From Flammula alnicola (taxonomy: Eukaryota; Basidiomycota; Agaricomycetes; Agaricales; Strophariaceae): DNA of 64,000 bases. Both the position numbers and the translations under genes were made by a program. The stretch's first letter is position 1; each line of letters begins with the position of its first letter. A model generated the notes under the pieces. That model did not search any database, was not told the origin of the DNA, and saw only the letters and a program-made list of their open reading frames with translations. Shown piece after piece: positions 44,634 to 55,837 of this stretch. The DNA is taken from the NCBI GenBank assembly GCA_015499995.1, contig JADNRV010000004.1, forward strand, positions 930,001-994,000. The letters are read 5' to 3'.

Positions 44634-47600
44634 CTAATGTCGAACACGCTTGTAAAACAGAACATATGCCTTTTGGCCCTATTTTTTTTGGAAACAGGGC
44701 ATTAGAGTCATTCTTACATGAGGAGATATAGGCAAAGGCAACGTACGACAACTTGCTTTGCGTCTACAGGTTTAACACTGCTATCGTCGCAGTACATCCA
44801 ACCGCCTCTTGACGCGATGAAGGCGGTATCTAATCCAAAATGAGAACGGTGTAAATGGCAGATTCCTAAGGACGACTTACAATGACCACTACTAAGATTA
44901 CCGTAGTGGTTTGTTACTCCATACAAGTCATAGCGGTATGGAGGCAACTGGGTGCGTGGGTCCTCCAGTGACATTGGAAGACCGCCATTCAACATTGACT
45001 TGTCAGCACCAGGAGGCAAAGGAGGAGGCATATAGTTTGTAAGATCCAGACTTTTCATGGGAAAATCAACGAAGGTATCGATCTTATCAGAGAATCGTCC
45101 ATTGGCTTCGAATCGCTTTAGATGAATCATCAACACGGGGGGCAATCGGGCAAGCGACAGTCTCTTCGATGCGCGTCGTTTGGCCTTGCACTGCGGGCAA
45201 TCCCTGGAGATCAAGGTAAAAATATTTTCGATAAATTGAAAAAAGCGCAACATACCATGCGTCGTCCTTCTCGAGTGTCTCTTCATTGAAGAAGGCATCC
45301 AGACAACGCTCAATGGGAACCTTGCCACTTCTTGCATTCGGGATTGGTAGTTGCAATATTGAAAACACGTTGTATGTCGTCGACGTCTATTCAATAGTTG
45401 AATAACTAGAACCTTTGCGGTGTCTTTTTTACGCACCTTATGGCAGGTCAGACATTCCAATCGATTCCGGAACTGTCCTTGGAAGAAATCCACGACCAAA
45501 CTATCATTCCGAGACCGCCATGCTCGCCACTCTCTGTCGCTGGCTATTTGTGGTGGCAAACGCTCTAACTCGGCTTCTTCTTCGGGCGAAGGAGTATAAG
45601 ACGGTTTCGCCAGAATACGATTCAGGTCCTCGTGGATTCCGTCCATCAGGAAGCTCAGGAATTCTTGAGAGTCGTGCTGATCCGAGCCATTATATTGTGA
45701 TTTCAATTGACATATTGATTTCTAAAAGCCACGAAAAACAAAATTAGTAATGGATTAAACGAGATAGGACGCAATATTTACCCTGAAGTCGATCGGTGTG
45801 AGATACGGCAAGTCTCCGCCCCACATCTCATGCAGCAACTTCGCAAAAGCCCCTGCTAATTTTCCTTTTGAACCAAGGGGATTGGTGTAGTTGACAGCAT
45901 TCTTCCAACGACCCTCTGGACAAAATCGTCAATGCAAATAAATTGCTTACATTACAAAAGATTCTCACCGGTGAAAAACCTCGCAAAAGGCACCGTCGCG
46001 CTCAGACACTGTATGGGCGCATTCATATAGCAAGTGTTGCCTAAATTTTTTAAACCTGATGTTCCGATCTGAGTGTCAGGCCAATATCCAACAGGATAAT
46101 CCGATTGAATCCGGGGAGGTTTAGGGCCCACACCACCAGGACCATGGCCAGAACTAGCGGATGTTGGCGAAAAGGGCGACGCAACTTGCTGGACACGCGG
46201 TCGGTTGTCTTGTCTTTCCAACGTCGGCGCAGCGACAGGCGGCGGCCGGAGGATCGTAGGCGATGTCAGTTCAGGATAATCAACATGTGGCCGCCCGTTG
46301 AGTCCAGAAAGAGCTTCTTGCGACTGATCGACGAAGTCGCTACGTCTACGGGAAAGCTGCGAAGGGTTGATGGAAGCTTGGGGAGGCGAGGTGATATCGT
46401 ATTGTGCAGGAGGTGTGGTTAACGGACTAGCAGAAGATGGGACGAAAGGAGCTCCAGGGCCTGATAAGTTTGGGGATATATGCCGTGGGAATTGGGGGTA
46501 TGAAATTGGAGAGCCCGACGGTATAGGGCCAGATGAGAGGGACTGAGTAGACATGACAGGAGATGTGATCTGAACGAACGGAAGGTCAGTTGCTTTATCT
46601 CGTTTCGAATAATTGAATAGCGTACGGTATCGTTCATACTTCTAGTAAATGAGATTGAGCTTGAACTCGGGCGAAGGATGGCAGGTCGACGAATCAAAGA
46701 TTTGTCGCCGTTGGCGGGATAGGTACCGTTATATCCTGGATCAGCAGGCGATCTGCAACCCAGAAACGTAAGCAAATAAGTTTTAAGAACATGCTAAAAG
46801 GGCGAACCTCGTATGACCTGAGTGATCCAAGGACATGGACGGGCGATGATCGCTGAATGATGCATTATTGCCAAATTCTTGTCGTCGGGGCGTCCAAACT
46901 TCATGCGCAGTCCCCGTACTGTTGCTAGCAACGGCAGTTCCATTGCTATATGTGTTATTTAGGTTTGAACTGCCTGCCAGCAAGAGAGAGCTCGGGGTAC
47001 CCCTTGTCGCGACTGGTTTCTGGATCTCCATGTACGACGGCCCTCTCACGAGCTCCGTCTCATTGAGGTCTCTCTTCCAAGCGTCGATACCGCCGACGAG
47101 CATCATCGGCATGCGTTTGAGCATCTTTCGGAACGCTTGCTCATTTATCACGCGCACAAGTACAGAGAGCGGGGTATTTTCACCACCAAAGGACGTCGAG
47201 GAGCCATCATATACTGCAACCAAGTCGAATTTGTCACGGTTACCGAATAAACTCGCCTCTTGACGCGGTCCGATGACCATCGAGTTTTCCAATGCCTCTG
47301 CCGTCACACTAAAGAAGGAATATAAACGGAGGTCTGCTAATAATAGAACAACAGAAGAAGACTTACCCTTCTCGCATGAGGACTGATGGTTCAATACAAA
47401 CGACTGCGTTCGCTTTGATATGTTCTCGATCGAAATCTGCTCGATTCCGGACGTCAATGAGCAACACGTTGTGATCGCGGAAGTATGCCAAAAGGTCTTT
47501 CGGGAAAGCGGTATTTTTGACGGGTATAGGAACTTTTGGTGTTGATGAGCCGGCACTGACGCCGTTCGAGAGCCCGGATGGTTTAAGGGGTACATTTGAT

Positions 47601-48775
47601 CTATTCGGAGAGGGGGGCCGACTGGCGAAGGTATTGTTAGTAGGGGTGATGGGAGTACTTGAAGGACGCTCGATGGGTACTGTGAAGTTTCGAAATGAAG
47701 ACAGAGGAGACGCAGACGACTCCCCATTGCGTAAATCCTTCCCATATGGCTTGGACGTGCTAGCAATGCCGGATGGGACGGAAGGAAGGGAAAAGGCGGG
47801 ATCTTCATCTAGCTCGTCGATGGACGGGAAAGCCTGGTTAAAGCCGCTGAGGTCATAACTGCCCATCATAGAATGGTTTGGAGGGGACGAAGACGGTGTG
47901 GAGGAAGGTGAAGGAGGACCCAGGGTTGAGGGCGAGACGAATGCATGAATTGACTGTGAAGAGGCGGAGTGGGACGGTACAATTGATGTAGGAGCAGAGG
48001 CGTTGAAATGAGGGTTATTGGGGAAATTCCTTGGAGAGATCGGCGGAGTGGGTAGATTTGTATGGTCGCGTATCTTGGTCTGACCGAGGGATAATCCACT
48101 GTCTTGTAAAGCTCGAAGACGATCTGCAATTGATCCCCCTGTGGGCGTGTCTTTAGTCTCACTACAGGAAGGTCGTCAGATGGAAATTGGGTGCAACGAG
48201 TACCGGTAGACGTACGCAGCGTGAGCCTTTTCGAGTGCCTTTAGTTTCTCTTCAACGGCATTGGTTCGGGCACTAATGTCACGACCATCGCTCTAAATAT
48301 CGTCAATGAACTGAGTAAATGCTGTGTGGAACGAGTGGGGAGGACGCACTTCAAGAAAGTCGTTCAACTCTTTCCGAATGACACCACCCTTTCCCTTAGA
48401 CTCCTGGACATACTCCGGTGAATCCATCGTCATCTTTGCTAGTGTTGCCGCCTTTATATAGGAGCCAAAAGCACTTCTCAAATCCCCCTTGGCTTCGTGC
48501 TCCTTGGCAGAAAGAATCTGTGTCCGAGCCGTCTTGATGAGAGTAATGGCTGAAACTCCCCGGGCTTCCTTGTTGACACCCTCCTTGGCCTTTGTCTTGA
48601 TCTCGGCAACTGACATATCGCTGTAGTAGCGACTGGGGCCATTTTGTGCAGCTGAGGCCGTGGATGACTTTTGGTGGACATTCTGCGGTAGGGATGACAT
48701 CCACTTACTCGAGTGCGATGTGCCGAAGCCTCCGGTCCCCGGTGGGTTGTTCGGATGGAGAGCAACCCCGGGCAT
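44634..48775 (-). CDS. doa4: Ubiquitin-specific protease, Doa4-like
   Basis: From ATG 48775 (MPGVALHPNNPPGTGG) the N-terminus carries a helical USP8-type dimerisation region (SAITLIKTARTQILSAKEHE ... FGSYIKAATLAKM). A rhodanese domain follows (FPKDLLAYFRDHNVLLIDVRNRADFD ... FDLVAVYDGSS ... MPMMLVGGIDAWK) and then Pro/Ser-rich linker. The USP catalytic domain has the Cys box GLKNLGNTCYMNAPIQCL, DSQEFLSFLMDGIHEDLN, FFQGQFRNRLECLTC and CPQC zinc-knuckle pairs, LPPVLMIHLKRFE and the His box NHYGNLSSGHYTAFI, ending AYVLFYKRVRH at 44634. Rhodanese plus USP is the Doa4/Ubp5 layout, which recycles ubiquitin from membrane cargo at endosomes. The usual active-site Cys and His are present. Confidence 0.92.
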
Positions 48776-49448
48776 GAGATTACAGTAGTCTTACACTCTT
48801 TGCGCTTTCTAGAGCGAAAGAATGGGAAAGGAACGAAAAAGAGGGAGCGCAGGATATGAATCAGCACCGGCAAGTACGAGCCCAGAGTGTTGTGATTACC
48901 TAATCCGTTCGCTGCCCAAAGTCTCCTTGCTCTTAGCTTTCACTGCGCACTGCTGTGCACTCGATGTCTGGAGCACCTTTCGCGCGGCAAATCACGCAGC
49001 AACTATGAAAATGTCATACATAGCCTCACTAAGGATTAGCTCACGTGTTATTCGTCGACATAAATTTTCCAGATGCGCACATGGCCGACGCCGGCGACAA
49101 TCGATGGCCTACTTTCAACACTTGGTAAGTACTTGGCTTCCAACAGGCGACACCGGAAAACATCGAAGCCGCATCGAAGCCACCTAGGTTCATGAAGCAT
49201 TTCGTCGATCTCGCTTCATTTCTCTCCGCTGCCGTGCGAAGGAGAACCCATCGCTCATTCTCATCCACGTTCGTCGCCAATTCTTTGGCGTGTTGTTTTA
49301 GAAAACGTGGCTCGGAAATTGTAAACCCTCATCTTTTTTCGACAAAAATCACATCACATCCTCCTCCGATGCTCGAGTCTATCGACTATGGCCTTGCTGT
49401 GAAACAGAAGGTTCCCCCACTGTCTAAATTAACTATATAAGGAAGCAC
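48776..49448. other. Intergenic, no gene seen
   Basis: Upstream flank of the Doa4-like gene. An 82-codon frame at 49192-49440 has no motif. Confidence 0.4.
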
Positions 49449-49674
49449 TTTTCTGCAACTTGTTTGTTTGGTTTCGAGGGTTATGTCTCTGTATCAAACA
49501 TGACCAAATACTATCTTCACCCTATCCTTTCGAAAGTTTTCTGCAACTTGTTTATTTGGTTTCAAGGGTTATGTCTTTGACTCAAACATGATCAAATACT
49601 ATCTTCTCCCTATCCTTTCGCAAAGTTTTCTGCAAGTTGCTTGCACTTATTTGGATTCAAGGTTTTTGCCTTTG
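49449..49674 (+). repeat. Tandem repeat, 88-89 bp unit, 2.5 copies
   Basis: Unit 1 at 49449-49536 and unit 2 at 49537-49625 start ttttctgcaacttgttt and end tatcctttcg(c)aaag with about ten differences. A third, partial and more diverged unit starts at 49626. Confidence 0.8.
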
Positions 49675-49774
49675 TTACGAACTCACTTCTGTCTAGCTAT
49701 TCTATCTTTTATTAGTGCTGCGAGGAGCCAACCGAAGGTTGGCGACAAGCAGCATGTGACCACAGACAATATTA

Positions 49775-50292
49775 GTCGGAAACTTCCAGAAAGCCTTATA
49801 AGGAAATTCCCTAATCAGAGCGTCACAAATCCTGATAATACTTTGGCTATCTCGACGCTGAGCATGATTGTGAAAAAAATGATACATGCATTCAACATTA
49901 GAAACTTCTCCAATGGTATTGCCATGTTTCCTGAGAAGAATTAGGTTGTTGTTGGAGGTCGAGCCATTTTACAAGTCAGAGCGGAACCTGATCAGGCAAG
50001 GCCGTCACGGAATTGGTCACAAATTACATTATCGGCATTATCGCCCTTATAAGGCCTGATAAGGGCGGAAGTTAGCATGATCAGATTGCTCAACTTTTCT
50101 TCAGAGCAACCTCCCTCCTTCAAGAATGGCGGAATGGTTATGCCTTGTATATTGCAGCTCATAATAACCTCAAATACCCAAATTTTACCGCACAGAACGG
50201 CCAGAATAGAGAAAAGTTCTGAAAAGCTGTGTTCTGATCAGGAAACGTGACCGAAAACGGCATGATGATAAGGCATTTCGGAAGTTTCCGAC
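49775..50292. mobile_element. Possible non-autonomous TIR element, 518 bp
   Basis: gtcggaaacttcc(a)gaaagccttat at 49775-49799 is mirrored by 50268-50292 (ataaggcatttcggaagttt and ccgac) with one indel and one mismatch. Further inverted words (cctgatcagg, ctgatcagga) lie inside. No coding potential and no clear target duplication. It is most easily read as an old MITE. Confidence 0.5.
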
Positions 50293-50995
50293 ATACTTAC
50301 TGTAAAATATATTTTTTTGCCAACGAAAAATATGTGGCTAAGTAACTAGTACTTAGTCAGTATTAGAATATAAATCAATGTGAAAAAAGTGTGTCCACAG
50401 CAAGGACATGACGACAAAGTCGTCCCTTTATTAGCTATATGCGTTTTGATCATTCTTATGTACCTCTGATTTGCTTGATCTTTACTTTCCAACAACAATA
50501 GTTCAGCATGCCTAAAGATTGCTTTTGTTACGTATACGTAGGATCCTTGATTGCTCTATTACAGCACGTTTCTCATATAAAAATAACGACGACTTGCGTG
50601 GTACTTGTGTGGTACAACTCTTTCACATCAAATCGTAGATTTCAGGCTGATTTTACCGAGACTTTTGCGGTGATTATCGGTCTTTTACATTTCTCCCAAC
50701 TTTATCACTCCATCTCACCATCCCCGGTGTCCCGACTTATTTAATCATAGCTGAGTCTAAACGACCCTCAGGCTCCGAGTCAATTATCTGTATCTGCCTC
50801 ATTGTTAAGTCATGGACGATAGAGCATTAAGGTTTTGATGACTGGGAAACCTAAAGAATCTCCAAGAACTTCGCAGAAGGTACCCACTGAATGATACTTA
50901 GCTCCATCACCTCAGGACGGCAACATACCGCGCTTCCTAACTCTGGTGAGAGCCACTCCTGCACTGGTGGAATCTCTCGATACCTCTAGACCATC
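50293..50995. other. AT-rich spacer and upstream flank of the WG-rich gene
   Basis: No gene seen. From about 50830 the sequence (gactgggaaac, taaagaat, ccaagaactt) resembles 54280-54340, so this is the left part of the tandem duplication unit and probably includes the promoter of copy 1. Confidence 0.5.
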
Positions 50996-53852
50996 ATGGT
51001 TAAACGCCCCAAGTCTCCCGAAATCGTGGAAGATGCGAGATACTTCACCGTCTACCAGCCCTACCCACTCAACGCGAACTGGGTCCTAGAGGACGATCAG
51101 ATGCAGTGTGCGATGTGGGTTGCAGAGTGCATTGGTGTGAATCACCTATGGGCGATTCACGAGAAACCCAAGGTGAGCCTCGTTTGCGCCATCGTTGATC
51201 CTGCCGTTCCTAATTGGCGTTGGGCGTGGCCGTCGTTCCTTCCAGGCCCGCGGTATGATCTTGCTTGAGGTCTCAAAAGCTTTCACCGACCACGGCCGTT
51301 TACTGGGCGAGCATCGTTGGTCCGAGTTCTTGAAAGATCCAACCGAAGAGGAGAAACCCAGAGTCACGCAGGTTTTCCACAGTTTTTACGCTAAAGGCCG
51401 CGATGCGCAGAAAGATGGTTCGTAATCAATCTAGCCCACGTTCTTTGGTCGTCCTCGAATTTAATTGTGATCCAAGGTTGGAAGGCCATCACTATCAGTT
51501 GCAAATGGTTCAAGGGTTGGGCTCCTGGCAAAGGGTACGTACGCCAAGTTATCTCTTTCAAACAAGCGCTCAGTATCTTCGCCTCAACTACTCAGAAAAA
51601 TCGTTCAGCCATACCCAGACACCCATTGGTGTCAAACGCCGGTCGGAGACAAAACCAACAAGACACTGTGCCGGCCGCTCCCAGTTGAGCAAAAGGTTCC
51701 ACCTCGTGTGCAACCTCCAGGTGAGTCTTAGTGCTTTTGCCTTATTTAGAGCATAGTTACTCTGACCCTCATGATATTGTCCAGTTGTCGGTTCGTCTAC
51801 TTGGGTGGCGAAACAAGTCGAAGGACCTCCAACTAAAGCCGCTCTCGTCAATGCTTGGTCCAAAAAGGTAGCACCCGTCAATACCAATAAAGCGAATCAG
51901 GCCGGCGAGAAGACCCAATCAGGTCGAGTACAATTTTGCGCGAATGCTTCCAGTTCTAACACATATTCAGGTGGAAGCACCGAACCTGCCGCCTCCAACA
52001 AATCCGCAGCTAAAGGAGGTTCCAAAGGCACTTGTTCGTTGATCAGCACTCGTTAACCTGCTGAGTAACTTCTGACATTTTTTTCTCTAGGGGGTAAACC
52101 CGCGTCATTGCGGAATTTCGCAAGGGAAGCCACGAAACCAAATGGGTCCAAAGGCAAATCAGCGTGGGCGAAACCAATGCAGTCATCGGCCTCTACCTCA
52201 GGCGCTCCATCTCCTTGGAACGAAGAATCGCCTGCCGGGCCTGTAAACGCATGTTCGTCTTCAGATATGCTCTTCCACTATTGATAATGTATACTGAACT
52301 GCTAGTCTTCGATGAATTATAGGGGCCAAATCTCCACCGTCCTTTCGTGCTAAACCTAGTCAAGGTGTAACACTTCCTTCAACTGGGAGCAATTCTCGAT
52401 GGGGCCAACCTTCCCATCTGGAGGGCAACTCTACATATGCGCCTTCCAACGACTCATGTTCGTCAGTTGATTTATTCGAAATGACATCTCATATTTACAT
52501 ATTGCACAGGGTATACCGAAGACTCTTACAAGAAAGATAAAGGAAAAGACCGGGCTCAAAACACACCCGACTCTGGCAGTGGCACCAATTCAAATTGGAG
52601 CACACGTCCTTCCTCTCCTCGCAAAGCCCGATCAAAGCCGGAAAAAGCTCGAAAAAAAGAGGAGCCTCCGCCCGTCTCGACCTTGCCAGCCTACGAGTAC
52701 AAAGAGACGGTCACACCAGCCTTCGACTACGATAATCTCGATTTCGGAACGCCCCAGGGGGGGAAGCTCGAGGACTGGGGTTTCCCGCCGGCCGAGCCTG
52801 CGAAGAACGCTGAAGGCAAGGGCAAGAAGGTTGACGAGACTGTTGAAAACTTCGATTTCGGGCCACCTATGGATTGGGGTCCTCCGCCTCCCGAGAAGAA
52901 GAGCGCGGGGAAGAAACGGACAGAAAAGACTGGGAACGATAAGATGGATGTCGACAAACCTGACCCTAATTATGGTACATGGGGTTCATGGGGTGCTGAG
53001 CCTGCCGAGTCCAAAAATAAAGCCGCCGGCAAGAAAAGGAAGGATCCCGATACTTTTGAAGATTATGGCGCGGCGCAAGGCAGTATGGGGGACTGGGGTG
53101 CCACTCCACCCCCCGAGCCCGAGAACAAAGTTGACGAGACGACCGACACATTTGATTACGACAACCTCAATTTCGGAGCGCCCAAAGGCAATCTCGCCGA
53201 CTGGGGGTTCCCACCAGCGCCAGCGGAAGAGAAGACGGACGCGGATATGGACGAATCCGAGTTCAATCCATGGGAGAAAAAAGAGGCACCCGTGGATCTG
53301 AGTGCTTGGGGTCCTCTGCCCACGACAGAAGATCTTGGTGAACAAATCGATTGGGAGACTCTCTTCAACAGCGACACTGGAAGGAAGAAGAAGAAGGTAT
53401 TGATATGCCCTACCCATAACATTGCATGCAAGAAAGGTATATGTCGTGATATGGCGAGACTCGTGGGGGAGGAGGAGTGGAAAGCGAAGAACGGAATCAC
53501 CGATTCAGAGGGACAAGGTCAATAAATGTCTTTTGGGATTGGACAGTCCTTGCTAACTTAATTTCATCTCATCTCAGGGCTGAGGGACAGAAGTCACATA
53601 GAGCATGATGCCAGAAAACCTCCCACACGTCCCAGAGGGAGCAAACGGGGCCCACGGGTGAGGAAAAGAAAAGAGCCATCTTTCATAGGACGCATGAGAG
53701 GGTTCGAAGATCCCGAGCATGAAGAAACCGAAGGAGCCACGAACACAGAGGCAGGGACAGGGGCAGAGGCAGAGGCAGAACCTTGGCAAGCTCCTATTGG
53801 CGGGAGCATCGATGAATGGAAACCGCAACCGCAATGGGAGGGTTGGACTTGA
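50996..53852 (+). CDS. Trp/Gly-rich (WG/GW) protein, copy 1
   Basis: Not a family I can name. The first exons (50996-51172, 51246-51417, 51477-51534, 51596-51720) give MVKRPKSPEIVEDARYFTVY ... VAECIGVNHLWAIHEKPK, ARGMILLEVSKAFTDHGRLL, GWKAITISCKWFKGWAPGKG and QPYPDTHWCQTP. Later exons are low-complexity and studded with Trp: SSTWVAK, NAWSKK, TWGKP, SAWAKP, SPWNEE, RWGQPS, then a block with DWGFPP, DWGPPPP, TWGSWGAEP, DWGATPP, ADWGFPP, AWGPLP and two FDYDNL(D/N)FG repeats. Near the end is CPTHNIACKKGIC, a possible zinc site. The last exon ends EWKPQPQWEGWT. Dense WG/GW dipeptides in disordered sequence resemble Argonaute-binding hook proteins, but that is inference. A near-identical partner is at 55838-58164. 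Confidence 0.75.
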
Positions 53853-54529
53853 TTATTATATCGGTCAGCCTTATGCTTAAAGCTTAAACGCTAGCAGAAG
53901 GAAATGCGTCTTACTACCTCCTTTGAATGCTTAGGGTCTTGTTGCAACTTGGGAAGCACAACAATTAGGAATGGACTGAATCGCACTGCTCTCAGGCTCT
54001 GACCAGCCTGTTATTATGTTGCTTTGACATCATGATCATGTATCGTTCGTTATCTATATAGCTTGCAATAAATGTATTTCTAGTCTCCTAACAGACCAAA
54101 CGTGCACCGTGCGGTTATGCATATGGACGTTATGACCTATAGTATTAGCGCCTTGATAGAGCTTGACAATGATAGAGCCTTACTGATCGTTTTGCGTTAC
54201 ACAGTGTCTTGCCATAACTGCCGAAAATGCAACATTTTATTGATAGATCTGTGGTCCTGGACGACACAATTACGTTATTTGAGGGTTTGACGACTGGGAA
54301 ACGTAAAGAATGAGCCCAAGAACTTTGCAGAATCCACTGAAGGGCGTCCCCATATGTGCAATCATATGTACCTGCAGACGCCGTTCGCTGTCAGTGTCAG
54401 TGTCAGTGTCAGTACAGGCTGAGTACGGCGGCAGTTTGCATTTTCCTATTGCTATCGGGTTTCTATATATAGATCGATTGTCGTGTAATTATATAAGGCC
54501 TGTAAAGGAGGCTACCGCTAGTCTTGTGT
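53853..54529. other. 3' flank of copy 1 and upstream flank of copy 2
   Basis: 53857-54115 matches 58222-58478 downstream of copy 2, so it is duplicated 3' flank. 54280-54340 and 54471-54520 resemble upstream sequence of the two copies. A (gtcagt)4 microsatellite sits at 54390-54413. No gene. Confidence 0.55.
54067..54072 (+). promoter_or_regulatory. Likely poly(A) signal of WG-rich copy 1
   Basis: aataaa in the conserved context gcttgcaataaatg about 215 bp after the stop. The same context follows copy 2 at 58424. Confidence 0.45.
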
Positions 54530-54676
54530 AATTGAAACCGTGGCTGGCAGGGTGGGTCCCTTCGGTGTCAATAGGGCCTTATCTCTCATCGGCCGATGCA
54601 CGTGCTCGATGCATGTGACCCATCACGTCGCGCGTCAGTGTGTACCGAGCAACACTGTTTACAGTGTTTACACCCT

Positions 54677-55295
54677 ATGACATCTCTCGAGGTTCCTGCC
54701 TCGCCGTTCTCGTGGACCTCCCTCGAAGGCAAGACTATCATCCGGGAAATTATCGAGGAGCGGGTGCCGCAATGGAGCAACGGGCCTAAACCATCTCAGG
54801 TTGAGTGCTGGGCACATACCCTCCAGAAGATCCCAACAATCCTCATCGCTTGCACAGGCTGGGGCAAGACAGCCGCCTTTTTTGGTGCTGTCCTTGTTCT
54901 CGAGGCCCTCAAACGAAATCCGAGGGAACATCTCCCGAAACCCCCACCGCGCCCGGTTGCACTGGTGGTTACCCCATTGTTGGAGCTTGGAAATGCTCAC
55001 GTACGTTAACTACTACTCTTTCAAATTTGAATGATTAACAATTTCGAAGGCAGCTGAAATAGGTACTTACAAACTCAAAGCTGTTTCTGTCAATGCAGAG
55101 ACTCTACGTGCTGCCGCCAACGAAGGCCGCGACATGCTACGCGAGATTCGACACTGCGAGTGGTCGATTGTCATCCTTTCGGCAGAGCGACTAGTATCAC
55201 GCGAGATTGACTCGATACTCCGCGACGAGGACTTTCGAAAAAATCTCGTCGTGTTCGGAATTGACGAGGTGCATGTCTTGGTTCCATGGGGAAAG
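54677..55295 (+). pseudogene. RecQ-like DExH helicase, N-terminal fragment
   Basis: Two exons join in phase: MTSLEVPASPFSWTSLEG ... PSQVECWAHTLQKIPTILIACTGWGKTAAFFG (Walker A) ... VALVVTPLLELGNAH, then AAEIGTYKLKAVSVN ... WSIVILSAERL ... LVVFGIDEVHVLVPWGK (DEVH box). This is the layout of motifs 0, I, Ia and II of RecQ-family helicases common in Agaricomycetes. The frame then runs into unrelated sequence, so motifs III-VI are missing. The remnant cannot be an active helicase. Confidence 0.75.
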
Positions 55296-55297
55296 TT

Positions 55298-55473
55298 ATG
55301 TCGAGGATTTCTCCAATTTTCTGCATGTTTGTCTTCGGGGGCCGTCGCTTTCTTGTGCTTTCCGTGGTGTCTGTCGGCGTTGAACGAGAAGGACCTGGTG
55401 TAATGGGCTCGGGGTTGTTGCCCCGCCAATTAGGCGCTGCAGCTCGCTGCCGCTGAGGTGTTTCTGTGGGCAT
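55298..55473 (-). pseudogene. N-terminal fragment of an unrelated gene
   Basis: The minus-strand frame from ATG 55473 reads MPTETPQRQRAAAPNWRGN ... STRKRRPPKTNMQKIGEILD before meeting the helicase fragment. The Pro/Arg/Thr-rich start resembles disordered N-termini, for instance gag-like proteins of retroelements. The parent gene is not identified. Confidence 0.4.
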
Positions 55474-55837
55474 TAAGGTTGTAATTAAAATTTCTACTAC
55501 GATACATGGTGTTGTAGGAAACGAGTGAGACAGGCAGAGACATGGCTCCTCTCAGTATTAGCCGCCCTAAGATCTTATTATTATTAATAGATAAGATTGG
55601 ATCAATGAGTCCACGTGATTCGTTCGAGGTTGAAAAGATGTGTGTTTGATCACCGATAAAGCCGAAGGGACCCACCCTGCCAACCACGGTTTCAATTGCA
55701 ACAGACCTTATATTAACAACAGATCGATTGTCATCTGTTGTATATGGTCTGTCAGGAGAGACTAGGCTACCGCGCTTCCCGGCTTTGGTGGCTGCCACTC
55801 CTACCCTTGTGTAATCTCTCGATACCTCTAGACCATC

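Larger units (their letters stand above)
54530..55697. mobile_element. 1.17-kb inverted-repeat element with captured gene pieces
   Basis: A 36-bp inverted repeat with one mismatch bounds it: aattgaaaccgtggctggca... at 54530-54565 and its complement at 55662-55697. Inside are the N-terminal part of a RecQ/DExH helicase on + (54677-55295) and, converging, the start of an unrelated minus-strand coding sequence (55473-55298). The interruption of the helicase exactly where the other piece begins suggests assembly from gene fragments, as in Pack-type elements. It splits the upstream flank of WG-rich copy 2. No clear target duplication was found, so the transposon nature is inferred. Confidence 0.55.

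Noticed and set aside
50996..51268. Short intronless 90-residue genes at 50996 and 55838
   Set aside because: The frame continues only by reading into an intron (GTGAGC donor); splicing joins it to ARGMILLEVSKAF, so both are first exons of the WG-rich genes.
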